Made by a program: the position numbers and the translations under genes. 64,000 nt of DNA from Micromonospora peucetia (GTDB lineage Bacteria; Actinomycetota; Actinomycetes; Mycobacteriales; Micromonosporaceae), in the NCBI RefSeq assembly GCF_900091625.1, contig NZ_FMIC01000002.1:3038001-3102000 (forward strand), in the 5' to 3' direction. This document shows, in pieces, positions 25,353-35,157 of the stretch (its first letter is position 1; every line of letters begins with the position of its first letter). Below the pieces are notes generated by a model. It was not told the origin of the DNA. It worked only from the letters and a program-made list of their open reading frames with translations, and did not search any database.

Positions 25353-28300
25353 ATGCAGGCGTACCGGTTGGTGCGCCGGCCTGCCGAGGCGGCCCGGGGG
25401 GACCAGCGGCCCGGCGGGTCGGCCCGGGAGGACGGTCGGTCCAGGGGGCCGACCGCGCCCGTCGGCCGCCAGCCAGCCGGCGACGAGGGTGAGTGGCAAG
25501 CCGGTGGGGCCACTGAGGGCGAGTGGCAATCCGCTGGGCCGGCCGGTGGGGGCGGGCGCCGTGGGGCGGCGTGGCTGACCGATCCGCGCCAGGCGGAGAT
25601 CGTGGCGCACACCGACGGGCCGATGCTGGTGCTCGGCGGCCCCGGCACGGGCAAGACCGGCACGCTGGTCGAGGCCGTCGCCGCGCGGGTGACCGAGGGC
25701 GTCGACCCGGAGCGGATCCTCGTGCTCACCTTCGGCCGCCGGGGCGCCACCGCGCTGCGCCAGCGGATCGAGGCCCGGGTCGCCGAGGGCGGGCACCGTG
25801 TGCTGCGCGAGCCGCTGGTGCGCACCCTCCCGGCGTACGCCTTCGGCCTGCTGCGCCGGGCCGCGGCCGAGCGGGGTGAGCCGTCCCCCCGGCTGCTCAC
25901 CGGCCCGGAGCAGGATCTGATCATCCGCGAGCTGCTCGACGTGGTCGGCGAGGAACCCGATGACGACCCGGTCGGGTGGCCGGAGGACCTGCGCCCCGCG
26001 CTGCGCACCCGGGCCTTCGCGGCGCAGCTGCGGGACCTGCTGATGCGTGCCGCCGAGCGGGGCGTCGGCCCCGTCGAGCTGGCCCGGCTGGGCGAGAAGC
26101 TCGGCCGCGCCGACTGGCCGGCCGCCGCACGCTTCCTGCGGGAATACGTGGCCGTGCTCGCCCTGCGCGACGTCAGTAACCGTGGCTCCGTCGCGTACGA
26201 CCCGGCCGAGCTGGTCCGGGCCGCCACCGGGATGCTGCTCGACGACCCCGAGCTGCTCGCGGCGGAGCGCCGGCGGCTGGCGTACGTCTACGTCGACGAA
26301 CTGGCCGACACCGACCCGGCCCAGCAGGACCTGCTCGCGACGGTGGCTGGTGGCGGCAAGCCGCTGGTCGCGTTCGCCGACCCGGATTCCTCCACGTACG
26401 CCTTCCGCGGCGCGGACCCGGCGGGGGTGACCACGTTCCCGCACCGCTTCCGCACCGCCTCGGGGGCACCTGCGGCACAGGTGGTGCTCAACACCTCCTA
26501 TCGGGCCGATGCCCGGCTGCTCGCCGCGTCCGGCCGGCTGGCGCGGCGACTGCGCGGCCCGTCGGCGCACCGTCGGCTGCACCCGCTGCCCGACGCGCCG
26601 CCCGGCTCGGTCGAGGTACGCACCTTCCGCTCGGCCACCAGCGAGGCGGCCTGGCTGGCGCACGCGTTGCGCGAGGCGCACCTGCTCGGTGGGGTGCCCT
26701 GGTCGGAGATGGCCGTGCTGGTGCGCTCCACCGGCCGGCAACTGCCCTCGCTGCAACGGGCCCTGCACGCCGCCGGGGTGCCCACCGTGGTGCACGGCGA
26801 GGACCTGCCGCTGCACCTGCAACCGGCGGTCGCGCCGCTGTTGCTCCTGCTGCGCTGCGCCCTGGAGCCCGAGCGGCTCGATGAGGAGGCCGCCGTCGCG
26901 CTGCTGCACTCGCCGCTCGGCGGTGCCGATCCGCTGGCCGAGCGGCGGCTGCGGCAGGGGCTGCGTGCCCTGGCGCTGGCCGGCCGGGACCGCCGGCCCT
27001 CCGGGGAGCTGATCGTGGAGGCGCTGCGCGACCCGGCCGAGCTGGCCGGGATCGAGCGGCACTGGGCGGAGCCGGCACAGACGGTGGCCGGTCTGCTGGC
27101 TGTCGCCCGGGAGACCGCCGCCCGGCCCGGCGCCACGGCGGAGGACGTGCTCTGGGCGGTCTGGCGGGCCAGCGGGCTTGCCGAGCTGTGGTCTGCGGCG
27201 ACCGGCCGTGGCCAGACGGTGGCCGGCGAGGGCGACGTCGCGCGGCGCCGCCGCGCCGAGGCGGCCGACCGCGACCTGGACGCCGTGATGGTGCTCTTCG
27301 ACGCGGCGGCCCGGTTCACCGATCGGCTGCCCGGTGCGCGTACGGAGGTCTTCCTCGACCACGTCCTCGGCCAGGACCTGCCGGCCGACACCCTCGCCCT
27401 GACCGCCGACCGGGGGGAGACGGTGCGGCTGCTCACCGCGCACGCCGCGAAGGGGCTGGAGTGGGATCTCGTGGCGGTCGCCGGGGTGCAGGAGGGGGTC
27501 TGGCCCGACCTGCGGCTGCGCGGAAGCCTGCTCGGTTCGGAGCGCCTGGTCGACGTGCTCGCCGGCCGGGCGGCCGGTGCCGGCGCGGTGGCGGCCCTGG
27601 TCGGGCAGACCTCGGCGCTGCTCGACGAGGAGCGCCGGCTGTTCCACGTCGCGGTCACCCGGGCGCGGCGGCGGCTGCTGGTCAGCGCGGTCGCCTCCGC
27701 CGCGGTGGGCGGCGACGACCACGAGGAGCAGCCGAGCCGCTTCCTCTACGAGCTGGGCCCGACCGACCCGCCCACCCCGGACGAGGACCCACCGCCCCCG
27801 GACAGCGGCCCACCGCCCCCGGACAGCGGGCCGGATCCCGAAGCGTCGGCCTCGGGTGTGCCGGCCTCGGGCGGTCCCGGTCCGGCACGACCGGGGCGGG
27901 ACTCGTCGCAGCGGTCGGGGGACGGCGGTCCCGCCGGAGCCGAGGAGGAACCCGACCGTCCGGGCGCGTTGCCGGTGAGCCGGCCACCCCGGGCGCTGAC
28001 CCTGCCTGCGCTGGTGGCGGAGCTGCGTACCGCGGTCAGCGACCCGGCCGCGCCCTACGCCCGGCGGCAGGTGGCGGCGGCCGAGCTGGCCCGGCTCGCT
28101 GCCGCCGGGGTGGCCGGCGCGCACCCGGACGACTGGTGGGGGCTGCGGCAGCTCTCCGACGACCGTCCGCTGGTCGACGAGGGTGACCCGGTCCGGGTCA
28201 CCCCGTCGGCGATGGAGAGTGCGCTGCGGTGCAGCCTGCGCTGGCTGCTGGAGCGGCACGGCGGCAGCCCGCCGGCCAGCGCCGCCCAGGGGGTCGGCAA

Positions 28301-28985
28301 TCTGGTGCACGCCGCCGCGATGCTCGCCGAGGACGCCAGCGCCGACCGGGGTGCGTTGCTGGACTACGTGGCCGCCCGGTTCGACGCGATCGAGCTGGCC
28401 GCCCGCTGGATGGTCGGGCCGGAACACAGCCGCGCCGAGGCGATGGTGGACAAGCTGCTGCGCTGGCTGGCGGTGAACCCGCGCCGGCTGCTCGCCATCG
28501 AGCACGAGTTCGCGGTACGCCTCGACGACCCACGTCGGCCGGTCGAGCTGGTCGGCCGGGTGGACCGGCTGGAGGTCGACGAGGACGGCCGGCTGGTCGT
28601 GATCGACCTGAAGACCGGGAAGTCCACCGCCGTCACGGCCAACGACCTCGCCGAGCACCCGCAGCTCGGCGCCTACCAGGCGGCGGTGGAGGCGGGTGGC
28701 TTCGCCGACTTCGGCGAGGAGTCCGGCGGGGCGGCCCTGGTGCAGCTCGGCACCGGCGCGAAGGACGCCAGGGAACAGAGCCAGCCGCCGGCCGGGGAGG
28801 GCCCGGAGGCCGGCTGGGCGACCGCGCTGGTGCGGCGTACCGCCGATACGATGGCTGCCGCCACCTTCGCCGCGGTCGCCAACTCGAAGTGCCGGGTCTG
28901 CCCGGTGCGTACGAGCTGCCCGGTGTCCGGGCAGGGCCGCCAGGTGGTCGAGCCGCCGACCACCCGCCGTCCGGAGCAGACTTGA
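25353..28985 (+). CDS. adnA: AdnA-like UvrD-family helicase with C-terminal RecB-like nuclease
   Basis: 1210 residues from ATG 25353. The motor has Walker A GGPGTGKT (about 95-102), LTFGRRGATALRQR, Walker B VYVDELADTDPAQQ and the late [15 protein letters not shown] and HVAVTRARRR. A Pro/Gly/Asp-rich linker (about 805-870) leads to a PD-(D/E)XK nuclease: LVGRVDRLEVDEDGRLVVIDLKTGKS with the Lys of motif III, then CRVCPVRTSC, cysteines of an AddB-type iron-sulfur site. In mycobacteria AdnAB resects double-strand breaks, with AdnA upstream of AdnB, as here. The N-terminal 85 residues are low complexity. The stop overlaps the next start (TTGA). Confidence 0.9.
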   Translation: MQAYRLVRRPAEAARGDQRPGGSAREDGRSRGPTAPVGRQPAGDEGEWQAGGATEGEWQSAGPAGGGGRRGAAWLTDPRQAEIVAHTDGPMLVLGGPGTGKTGTLVEAVAARVTEGVDPERILVLTFGRRGATALRQRIEARVAEGGHRVLREPLVRTLPAYAFGLLRRAAAERGEPSPRLLTGPEQDLIIRELLDVVGEEPDDDPVGWPEDLRPALRTRAFAAQLRDLLMRAAERGVGPVELARLGEKLGRADWPAAARFLREYVAVLALRDVSNRGSVAYDPAELVRAATGMLLDDPELLAAERRRLAYVYVDELADTDPAQQDLLATVAGGGKPLVAFADPDSSTYAFRGADPAGVTTFPHRFRTASGAPAAQVVLNTSYRADARLLAASGRLARRLRGPSAHRRLHPLPDAPPGSVEVRTFRSATSEAAWLAHALREAHLLGGVPWSEMAVLVRSTGRQLPSLQRALHAAGVPTVVHGEDLPLHLQPAVAPLLLLLRCALEPERLDEEAAVALLHSPLGGADPLAERRLRQGLRALALAGRDRRPSGELIVEALRDPAELAGIERHWAEPAQTVAGLLAVARETAARPGATAEDVLWAVWRASGLAELWSAATGRGQTVAGEGDVARRRRAEAADRDLDAVMVLFDAAARFTDRLPGARTEVFLDHVLGQDLPADTLALTADRGETVRLLTAHAAKGLEWDLVAVAGVQEGVWPDLRLRGSLLGSERLVDVLAGRAAGAGAVAALVGQTSALLDEERRLFHVAVTRARRRLLVSAVASAAVGGDDHEEQPSRFLYELGPTDPPTPDEDPPPPDSGPPPPDSGPDPEASASGVPASGGPGPARPGRDSSQRSGDGGPAGAEEEPDRPGALPVSRPPRALTLPALVAELRTAVSDPAAPYARRQVAAAELARLAAAGVAGAHPDDWWGLRQLSDDRPLVDEGDPVRVTPSAMESALRCSLRWLLERHGGSPPASAAQGVGNLVHAAAMLAEDASADRGALLDYVAARFDAIELAARWMVGPEHSRAEAMVDKLLRWLAVNPRRLLAIEHEFAVRLDDPRRPVELVGRVDRLEVDEDGRLVVIDLKTGKSTAVTANDLAEHPQLGAYQAAVEAGGFADFGEESGGAALVQLGTGAKDAREQSQPPAGEGPEAGWATALVRRTADTMAAATFAAVANSKCRVCPVRTSCPVSGQGRQVVEPPTTRRPEQT

Positions 28986-31900
28986 CGCAGCCCGCACTGT
29001 TCAGCAGCGCGACCCCGGCGCCCCGGGTCGCCGACGCCGGCCCCCGGTACACCCCGGTGGAGTTGGCGAAGTTGCTGAGGCTGCCCGCGCCGACCCGGGA
29101 ACAGGCGGCGATCATCGCCGCCCCGGTGGAGCCGTTGCTGGTGGTCGCGGGCGCCGGCTCGGGCAAGACCGAGACGATGGCCGCCCGGGTGGTCTGGCTG
29201 GTCGCCAACTCGTACGTGCGGCCGGAGCAGGTGCTCGGGCTGACCTTCACCCGCAAGGCCGCCGGGGAGCTGGCGCACCGGGTGCGTACCCGGCTCGACC
29301 AGTTGGTGCGGCGGCTCGGGCGGCGGGGGCGCGACCCGCTCGACGACCCGCTGGCCGGGGAGCCGACCGTTTCGACCTACCACTCGTACGCCGGCCGGAT
29401 CGTCACCGAGCACGGCCTGCGGGCCGGCTACGAGCCGTCCACCCGGCTGCTCACCGAGGCGTCCCGCTGGCAGTTGGTCGACCTGCTGGTGCGTAACTAC
29501 GACGGTGACATGTCCGAGGTGGACCGGATGCCGAGCACGGTCACCGACGCGGTGCTGGCGCTCGCCGGGGAGCTGGACGAGCACCTGGTGGCCCCGGACG
29601 CGCTGGCCGCGTGGACGGGCCGCTTCTTCGCCGAGGTGCAGGCGCGTCCCGGCCGGGTCTACGCCGACGTCCGTAGGGCGCTGCAACTCCAGCAGACCCG
29701 GCTGAAGCTGCTTCCGCTGGTGCGCGCGTACGCCCGGCGCAAGGAGGACTTCGAGGCGATGGACTTCGCCGACCAGCTCGCCCGGGCGGCCCGGGTGGCC
29801 CGGGACCATCCGGGGGTCGGCGAGATCGAGCGGGACCGCTACCGGGTGGTGTTGCTCGACGAGTACCAGGACACCAGCCACGCCCAGGTGGTGCTGCTCA
29901 ACGCGCTCTTCGGCGGGGGGCACCCGGTGACGGCGGTCGGCGACCCGTGCCAGTCGATCTACGGCTGGCGTGGGGCGAGCGCCGGCACCCTGGACCGCTT
30001 CCCCACGGAGTTCGCCCGTGCCGGCGGCGAGCCGGCCGAGGTGCTCAGCCTCACCACGAGCTGGCGTAACCGGCCGGAGATCCTCGGCGTCGCCAACGCC
30101 CTGGCCACCCCGCTGCGGGCCGCCGGCGCCCGGGTGCCGGAGCTGCACGCGGCCATGAGCGTCAGGGACCCGGTGCCGCACCGCAGCGCCCGTGGCGCCG
30201 CTGGCGGCACCGTGCACTGCGCCCTGCTCCGGACGTACGCCGACGAGGCCGACTGGATCGCCGACAGCGTGCTGCACGCCTGGCGGGGCGCGGCGGGGAT
30301 GCCCGGCGTGCTGCCCGAGCACATTCCGGTGCCGCTGCGGCCCACGACCGCCGTGCTGGTGCGACTGCGCAGCCAGATCCCGGCGATCGAGTCGGCGCTG
30401 CGCGAGCGGGGCCTGCCGGTCGAGGTGGTCGGCCTGGGCGGCCTGCTGGACACCCCCGAGGTGCGGGACGTGGTGTGCACGCTGCGGGTGTTGGCCGACC
30501 CGACGGACGGGGCCGCGTTGCTGCGGCTGCTGACCGGCGCACGCTGGCGGATCGGGCCGCGTGACCTGGTGGCCCTGCACCGTCGGGCGAAGGCCATCGC
30601 GGCGGCCCGGCGCAAACTCGCCGACGACGGCACCCCGGAGATCAGCCCGGACCTGCTCGACGAGGCGACCCTGGTCGAGGCGCTGGCCGACCTGGGCCCG
30701 GCCCAGGCGTACTCGGCGGAGGGCTACGCGCGGCTGCGGGCGTACGCCCAGGAGCTGGGCCTGCTGCGTTACCGGTTGGACCAGTCCCTGCCGGAGCTGA
30801 TCGCGGACATCGAGCGGACGTCCGGCCTGGACGTGGAGGTGGCGGTGCGGGCCGGCCGGGACGGGGCCGGGGACGCCGGCCTGGCCCGGGGGCACCTGGA
30901 CGCGCTCGGCGACGTCGCGGCCCGGTTCAGCGGGGAGACGCCGGGCGCGACGCTGTCGGGGTTCCTGGCCTACCTGGCCGCCGCCGAGGACGAGGAGCGC
31001 GGCCTCACCCCGGGCGAGGTGGAGGTGGTCGAGGGGGCGGTGCAGATCCTCACCGCGCACGCCGCGAAGGGCCTGGAGTGGGACGTGGTCGCGGTGGCGG
31101 GGCTGAGCCGGGGTGTCTGGCCGGGGCCGGTGCGTAACTCCGACCACTGGCTCGGCGGGCTGGGCGTGCTGCCGTTCCCACTGCGCGGCGACGCCGACGG
31201 GCTGCCCGAGCTGGGCCTGGCCGAGGCCGAGGAGCAGCGGGGGGTGGCCCGGGCGGTGGAGGACTTCACCGACGCCTGGCGGGCGCACGACGAGCGGGAG
31301 GAGCGCCGGCTGGCGTACGTGGCGGTGACCCGGCCCCGGCGGCTGCTGCTCTGCTCCGGCTACTGGTGGGGGGAGAGCACCAAACGGCCGCGCGGCCCGT
31401 CGGTGCTGCTGCGGGAGGTGCACGACGCCTGCCTGGACGCCCGCGCGGGGCACCTGGTCGACGAGTGGACGCCGGAGCCGCCGGGCGACGCGGTCAATCC
31501 GACGACCGAGGTGGTGCTGCGCGCCGAGTGGCCGGCGGACCCGCTGGGCGCCCGCCGGCCGGCGCTGGCCGAGTCGGCAGCCCTGGTCCGCCGCTTCCTC
31601 GCCGACAGTGACGGCACCACCGGTGAGAGCAGCACTGCCGGAGAGGACGTGGACCGGCCGACCGGCGACCCGGACGTGGCGCGGTGGCGGCGGGAGGCCG
31701 ACCTGCTGCTCGCCGAGCGGGCCGAGCTGACCCGGCAGTCCGGCGCGGTCGAGGTGACGCTGCCCGGCCAGCTGTCGGTGACCCAGCTGGTGGCGCTGCG
31801 CCGCGACTCGGCGGCGCTGGCCCGCGCGCTGCGCCGCCCGGTGCCCACCGAGCCGAATCCGTACGCCCGCCGGGGCACCGCCTTCCACACCTGGCTGGAG

Positions 31901-32386
31901 CAGCGGTTCGGTGCTGACCGGCTGCTCGACCTGGACGAGCTGCCGGGTGCGGCCGACGCGGACGCGGCGCCGGACGAGGCGCTGGCCGAGCTTCAGGAGC
32001 GCTTCCTGGCCAGCGAGTGGGCCGACCGGGTGCCGGTCGAGGTGGAGGTGCCCTTCGCCACAGTGATCGCTCAGGTGGTGGTCCGGGGGCGGATGGACGC
32101 CGTTTTCGCCCGTCCGGGCGGGCGGTTCGACGTGGTCGACTGGAAGACCGGCCGGCAGCCCGTCGGCGCCGCCGCCGACGTGGCCGCGGTGCAGCTCGCG
32201 GTCTATCGGCTGGCCTGGGCGGAGCTGGCCGGCGTGCCGGTGGACCGGGTTGGCGCGGCGTTTCACCACGTGCGGGACGGGGTCACGGTCCGCCCGGCGG
32301 ACCTGCTCGACGCGGACGGGCTGACCGCGCTGATCGTCTCCGTGCCGGAAATTCCGGCAGACGGTGGTCCTACGGCGAATCCATGA
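28982..32386 (+). CDS. adnB: AdnB-like UvrD-family helicase with C-terminal RecB-like nuclease
   Basis: 1134 residues. TTG 28982 overlapping the adnA stop is the best start ([13 protein letters not shown]). Motor motifs are canonical: [68 protein letters not shown] and [10 protein letters not shown]. The C-terminal nuclease has [14 protein letters not shown] and [15 protein letters not shown] with [12 protein letters not shown] (Asp and Lys of the active site) and [12 protein letters not shown]. Together with AdnA it should form the heterodimeric end-resection machine. Stop at 32384-32386, inside the start of the cold-shock leader. Confidence 0.92.
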   Translation: MTQPALFSSATPAPRVADAGPRYTPVELAKLLRLPAPTREQAAIIAAPVEPLLVVAGAGSGKTETMAARVVWLVANSYVRPEQVLGLTFTRKAAGELAHRVRTRLDQLVRRLGRRGRDPLDDPLAGEPTVSTYHSYAGRIVTEHGLRAGYEPSTRLLTEASRWQLVDLLVRNYDGDMSEVDRMPSTVTDAVLALAGELDEHLVAPDALAAWTGRFFAEVQARPGRVYADVRRALQLQQTRLKLLPLVRAYARRKEDFEAMDFADQLARAARVARDHPGVGEIERDRYRVVLLDEYQDTSHAQVVLLNALFGGGHPVTAVGDPCQSIYGWRGASAGTLDRFPTEFARAGGEPAEVLSLTTSWRNRPEILGVANALATPLRAAGARVPELHAAMSVRDPVPHRSARGAAGGTVHCALLRTYADEADWIADSVLHAWRGAAGMPGVLPEHIPVPLRPTTAVLVRLRSQIPAIESALRERGLPVEVVGLGGLLDTPEVRDVVCTLRVLADPTDGAALLRLLTGARWRIGPRDLVALHRRAKAIAAARRKLADDGTPEISPDLLDEATLVEALADLGPAQAYSAEGYARLRAYAQELGLLRYRLDQSLPELIADIERTSGLDVEVAVRAGRDGAGDAGLARGHLDALGDVAARFSGETPGATLSGFLAYLAAAEDEERGLTPGEVEVVEGAVQILTAHAAKGLEWDVVAVAGLSRGVWPGPVRNSDHWLGGLGVLPFPLRGDADGLPELGLAEAEEQRGVARAVEDFTDAWRAHDEREERRLAYVAVTRPRRLLLCSGYWWGESTKRPRGPSVLLREVHDACLDARAGHLVDEWTPEPPGDAVNPTTEVVLRAEWPADPLGARRPALAESAALVRRFLADSDGTTGESSTAGEDVDRPTGDPDVARWRREADLLLAERAELTRQSGAVEVTLPGQLSVTQLVALRRDSAALARALRRPVPTEPNPYARRGTAFHTWLEQRFGADRLLDLDELPGAADADAAPDEALAELQERFLASEWADRVPVEVEVPFATVIAQVVVRGRMDAVFARPGGRFDVVDWKTGRQPVGAAADVAAVQLAVYRLAWAELAGVPVDRVGAAFHHVRDGVTVRPADLLDADGLTALIVSVPEIPADGGPTANP

Positions 32387-32591
32387 TAGGTTGGTCGCGT
32401 TGCAGTTATGGTTCCCAGAGACTCTGTGTGCGCCTGGAGGATTGTGGCCCAGGCGCTCTTTGTTGTGTCCGGAGTTCTCCGGGCGGGGCGACCAGAAGCG
32501 ACAAGCGAGTCAGGCAGTTCCGCGTGGCGCGCTCCTCTTCGAGCCCGCAACAAGTGCGGGTTCGACGTTCCGTCAAGGAGACGAAACAAAA
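32387..32591 (+). promoter_or_regulatory. Long 5' leader of the cold-shock gene
   Basis: 205 bp without a supported gene separate adnB from cspA. Near its end is CCCGCA-ACAAG-TGCGGG (32544-32560), a perfect 6-bp stem, and AAGGAG (32575-32580) sits 11 bases before the ATG. Long structured leaders are typical of cold-shock mRNAs; thermosensing here is inferred. Confidence 0.5.
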
Positions 32592-32795
32592 ATGGCTATT
32601 GGCACCGTCAAGTGGTTCAACGCTGACAAGGGCTTCGGCTTCATCACCCCGGACGGCGGCGGCGCCGACGTCTTCGCCCACTTCTCGGCCATCCAGTCCT
32701 CCGGCTACCGGAGCCTGGACGAGAACCAGCGGGTCGAGTTCGAGGTGACCCAGGGCCAGAAGGGCCCGCAGGCGGAGAACATCCGTCCGCTCTGA
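32592..32795 (+). CDS. Cold shock protein, CspA family
   Basis: A 67-residue single CSD (OB-fold) protein that binds single-stranded RNA/DNA. RNP1 is KGFGFITP and RNP2 is VFAHFSAI, and the opening [17 protein letters not shown] and ending [12 protein letters not shown] are typical. Followed by GATC-TTCG-GATC, a small UUCG-type hairpin over the stop codon, and a larger GC hairpin at 32818-32840. It lies just before a DEAD-box helicase, another usual cold-shock function. Confidence 0.96.
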   Translation: MAIGTVKWFNADKGFGFITPDGGGADVFAHFSAIQSSGYRSLDENQRVEFEVTQGQKGPQAENIRPL

Positions 32796-32817
32796 TCTTC
32801 GGATCTTCAGTAACACC

Positions 32818-32840
32818 CACCGCACCCTCCGGGCGCGGTG
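32818..32840 (+). terminator. Hairpin after the cold-shock gene
   Basis: CACCGC / GCGGTG with an inner CCC/GGG stem and TCC loop, 23 bp after the stop. No T tract, so the call is moderate. Confidence 0.5.
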
Positions 32841-33018
32841 ACGGGACCGGTCCGCCGCACCGTCGACCTGCGTATGCAGGCGGCGGGACGGCGGCGGGCC
32901 GGGCTCCCGTACCCCTTTCGGTTCGTGCTTGTGAGTCACCCGCGGCTTGGTCCGCCGGTGACAGCGCCGCCTCCGGCGCCCTCCCTCGACACGTGCCGCC
33001 GTCGAGGAAGGCTTCCGC

Positions 33019-34323
33019 ATGACCACTGTCGTACCCTCTTTCGCCCTTACCGGGCTGGCCCCGGCGTTGCTCGCCGAGCTGGCCGCCCAGGGCATCACCG
33101 AGCCGTTCCCGATCCAGTCGGCGACCCTGCCGGACTCGCTGGCCGGCCGGGACGTGCTCGGCCGGGGCCGCACCGGCTCCGGCAAGACGCTCGCCTTCGG
33201 GCTTCCGTTGCTGTCCCGCACCGCCGGCCGGCGGGCCCGTCCGGGCCGGCCGCTGGCCCTGGTGCTGGTGCCGACCCGTGAGCTGGCCCAGCAGGTCACC
33301 ACCGCGCTCGACCCGTACGCCCGGGCCGTCGGGCTGCGCTGCGCCACCGTCGTCGGCGGCCTCTCACTGCAACGCCAGGCGGATGCCCTGCGGGCGGGTG
33401 CCGAGCTGGTCGTGGCCACCCCGGGGCGGCTGCACGACCTGATCAACCGCGGTGACGCCCGGCTCGACCAGGTCGCCATCACCGTGCTCGACGAGGCCGA
33501 CCAGATGGCCGACATGGGCTTCCTGCCGCAGGTCACCAAGTTGCTGGAGCAGGTCGCCCCGAACGGGCAGCGGATGCTCTTCTCGGCCACCCTGGACGGC
33601 GGCGTGGACAAGCTGGTCCGCCGTTTCCTGAGCAGTCCCGTAACGCACTCGGTGGACCCGGGCACCGCCACGGTGACCGCGATGACCCACCACGTGCTGC
33701 ACGTCGACGCGCTGGACAAGCCGACCGCGCTGACCTGGATCGCCGCCCGCGAGGGCCGGACCATCCTGTTCATGGGCACCAAGCACCGCGCCGACCGGCT
33801 GGCCCGCCAGCTGCTGTCCAAGGGGGTACGCGCGGCCGCGCTGCACGGTGGCAAGTCCCAGCCGCAGCGCACCCGGATCCTGGAGCAGTTCCGCAACGGG
33901 CAGGTGACGGCGTTGGTCGCCACCGACGTGGCGGCTCGGGGCATCCACGTGGACGGGCTGGACATGGTGGTCAACGTGGACCCGCCCACCGAGGCGAAGG
34001 ACTACCTGCACCGGGGTGGACGTACCGCCCGGGCGGGGGAGTCCGGCGCGGTGGTCACCCTGGTCCTGCCGGAGCAGCGCCGGGACGTGTCCCGGCTGAT
34101 GTCGACCGCCGGCATCCGTCCCGAGTCCGTCCAGGTGCGTTCGGGCGACGCGGCCCTGGCCCGGGTGACCGGTGCCCGGGAGCCGTCCGGCGTGCCGGTG
34201 ACGATCGCGCCGCCCCCGCCGCAGGCTGCCGCCAGCCGCGCCGGTGAGGGTGGCCGGGCTCCGCACCGCGCCTCGGGCCGGCCCCGCCGCTCCCGCCGCC
34301 CCCGTGCCCCGCACGCCTCCTGA
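33019..34323 (+). CDS. DEAD-box ATP-dependent RNA helicase
   Basis: 434 residues. All core motifs are readable: Q motif ITEPFPIQSATLP, Walker A GRGRTGSGKT, PTRELAQQ, VVATPGRL, the DEAD box itself (VLDEADQMADMGF), SAT, the C-terminal LVATDVAARGIHV and HRGGRTARAG. The basic Ala/Arg/Pro tail (residues ~395-434) is an RNA-binding extension. ATG 33019 follows GAGGAAGG. It is separated from cspA by 223 bp that include the csp hairpin, so it probably has its own promoter. Likely acts in RNA unfolding or ribosome assembly. Confidence 0.95.
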   Translation: MTTVVPSFALTGLAPALLAELAAQGITEPFPIQSATLPDSLAGRDVLGRGRTGSGKTLAFGLPLLSRTAGRRARPGRPLALVLVPTRELAQQVTTALDPYARAVGLRCATVVGGLSLQRQADALRAGAELVVATPGRLHDLINRGDARLDQVAITVLDEADQMADMGFLPQVTKLLEQVAPNGQRMLFSATLDGGVDKLVRRFLSSPVTHSVDPGTATVTAMTHHVLHVDALDKPTALTWIAAREGRTILFMGTKHRADRLARQLLSKGVRAAALHGGKSQPQRTRILEQFRNGQVTALVATDVAARGIHVDGLDMVVNVDPPTEAKDYLHRGGRTARAGESGAVVTLVLPEQRRDVSRLMSTAGIRPESVQVRSGDAALARVTGAREPSGVPVTIAPPPPQAAASRAGEGGRAPHRASGRPRRSRRPRAPHAS

Positions 34324-34345
34324 CCGACCTTCCCCGCTTCGTCCA

Positions 34346-34377
34346 CCGAGCTCCCGGCACCTGTGCCGGGAGCTCGG
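34346..34377 (+). terminator. Strong intrinsic terminator after the DEAD-box helicase gene
   Basis: CCGAGCTCCCGGCAC pairs perfectly with GTGCCGGGAGCTCGG around a 2-base centre, followed by TTGTTG. Confidence 0.88.
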
Positions 34378-34499
34378 TTGTTGAGTCCGGAATCAGCAGA
34401 CGTTACGTCCGATCGGCGACTGTTTCCGCCGCCGCGGGTGGTGGAAGCTGGGCGCGGGGGAATATCCGGGCGGGACCGTCCGGCGTGGGAGGGGTGGTC

Positions 34500-34688
34500 A
34501 TGGCGGGCGACGCCGGCTCGGGTGCGGCGCGGGAACTGTTGCTGGTGCTCGCGGTGGCGCTCGCCGGGCTGTTGCTCGCCATGGTCGCGGTCTTCACGCC
34601 GTGGCACGCCACCCCGGACGGGGCCGCGCCGGCCGCTCCGGTCGAGCTTCGCAGCCCGACGGAGCAGCCGGCCGCCACCGCCGGCTGA
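34500..34688 (+). CDS. Small single-pass membrane protein, unknown function
   Basis: 62 residues from ATG 34500 after a GGGAGGGG ribosome site. One hydrophobic helix (LLLVLAVALAGLLLAMVAVF) is followed by a short extracellular-looking tail rich in Pro/Ala. No family recognised. The good ribosome site and helix support it; converges with the Rrf2 gene. Confidence 0.6.
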   Translation: MAGDAGSGAARELLLVLAVALAGLLLAMVAVFTPWHATPDGAAPAAPVELRSPTEQPAATAG

Positions 34689-34706
34689 GCACGCCGCACC
34701 CGGCGG

Positions 34707-35156
34707 TCAGCGGGCGCGGGTCTCCCCGGCGCCGGCCGGCCGGTGTCCCGCAACCAGCAGGTCGGCGAGGGTGGTGCGGTCGACCACCAGGGCGATCGCG
34801 CCGTGCACGGCCAGCCAGACGTCCCGCAGGCCGGTCGCCACGCCCGCGTAGCCGGCCCGCTCGGCGGGCAGGCCGCGGACGGTCGTCAGGGACCCGCCGA
34901 CCGCGCGGAGCACGTCGCCGACGCTGATCTCCACCGCGGGGCGGGCCAGGGCGTACCCGCCGTCGGTGCCCCGGTGGCTCACCAGCAGGCCGGCCCGGCG
35001 CAGGTCCACCAGGATGCCCTGGAGGAAGCTCAGCGGGATGCCCTGGCTCTCCGCCAGGGCCCCCGCCTTGACCAGCCCGCCGCCGCCGGCCGGGGCCACG
35101 GCGGCGACGGCGAGCATGGCCCGGAGCGCGTAGTCGCTGCGCGCGGAGACGTACAC
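34707..35156 (-). CDS. Rrf2 family transcriptional regulator lacking cluster cysteines
   Basis: 149 residues from GTG 35156. The winged-helix N-terminus MYVSARSDYALRAMLAVA, LAESQGIPLSFLQGIL and LVSHRGTDGGYALARP are classic Rrf2. There is no cysteine anywhere, so it cannot bind an iron-sulfur cluster as IscR or NsrR do; cluster-free Rrf2 members such as CymR respond to sulfur status. It is the last gene of the sulfonate-type ABC operon, one base after the permease stop, so it is probably the local regulator. Confidence 0.85.
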   Translation of the reverse strand: MYVSARSDYALRAMLAVAAVAPAGGGGLVKAGALAESQGIPLSFLQGILVDLRRAGLLVSHRGTDGGYALARPAVEISVGDVLRAVGGSLTTVRGLPAERAGYAGVATGLRDVWLAVHGAIALVVDRTTLADLLVAGHRPAGAGETRAR

Positions 35157-35157
35157 G

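Noticed and set aside
24933..28997. 1354-codon minus-strand frame over adnA
   Set aside because: Antisense shadow without motifs; adnA carries all helicase motifs.
28673..32269. 1198-codon minus-strand frame over adnB
   Set aside because: Antisense shadow without motifs.
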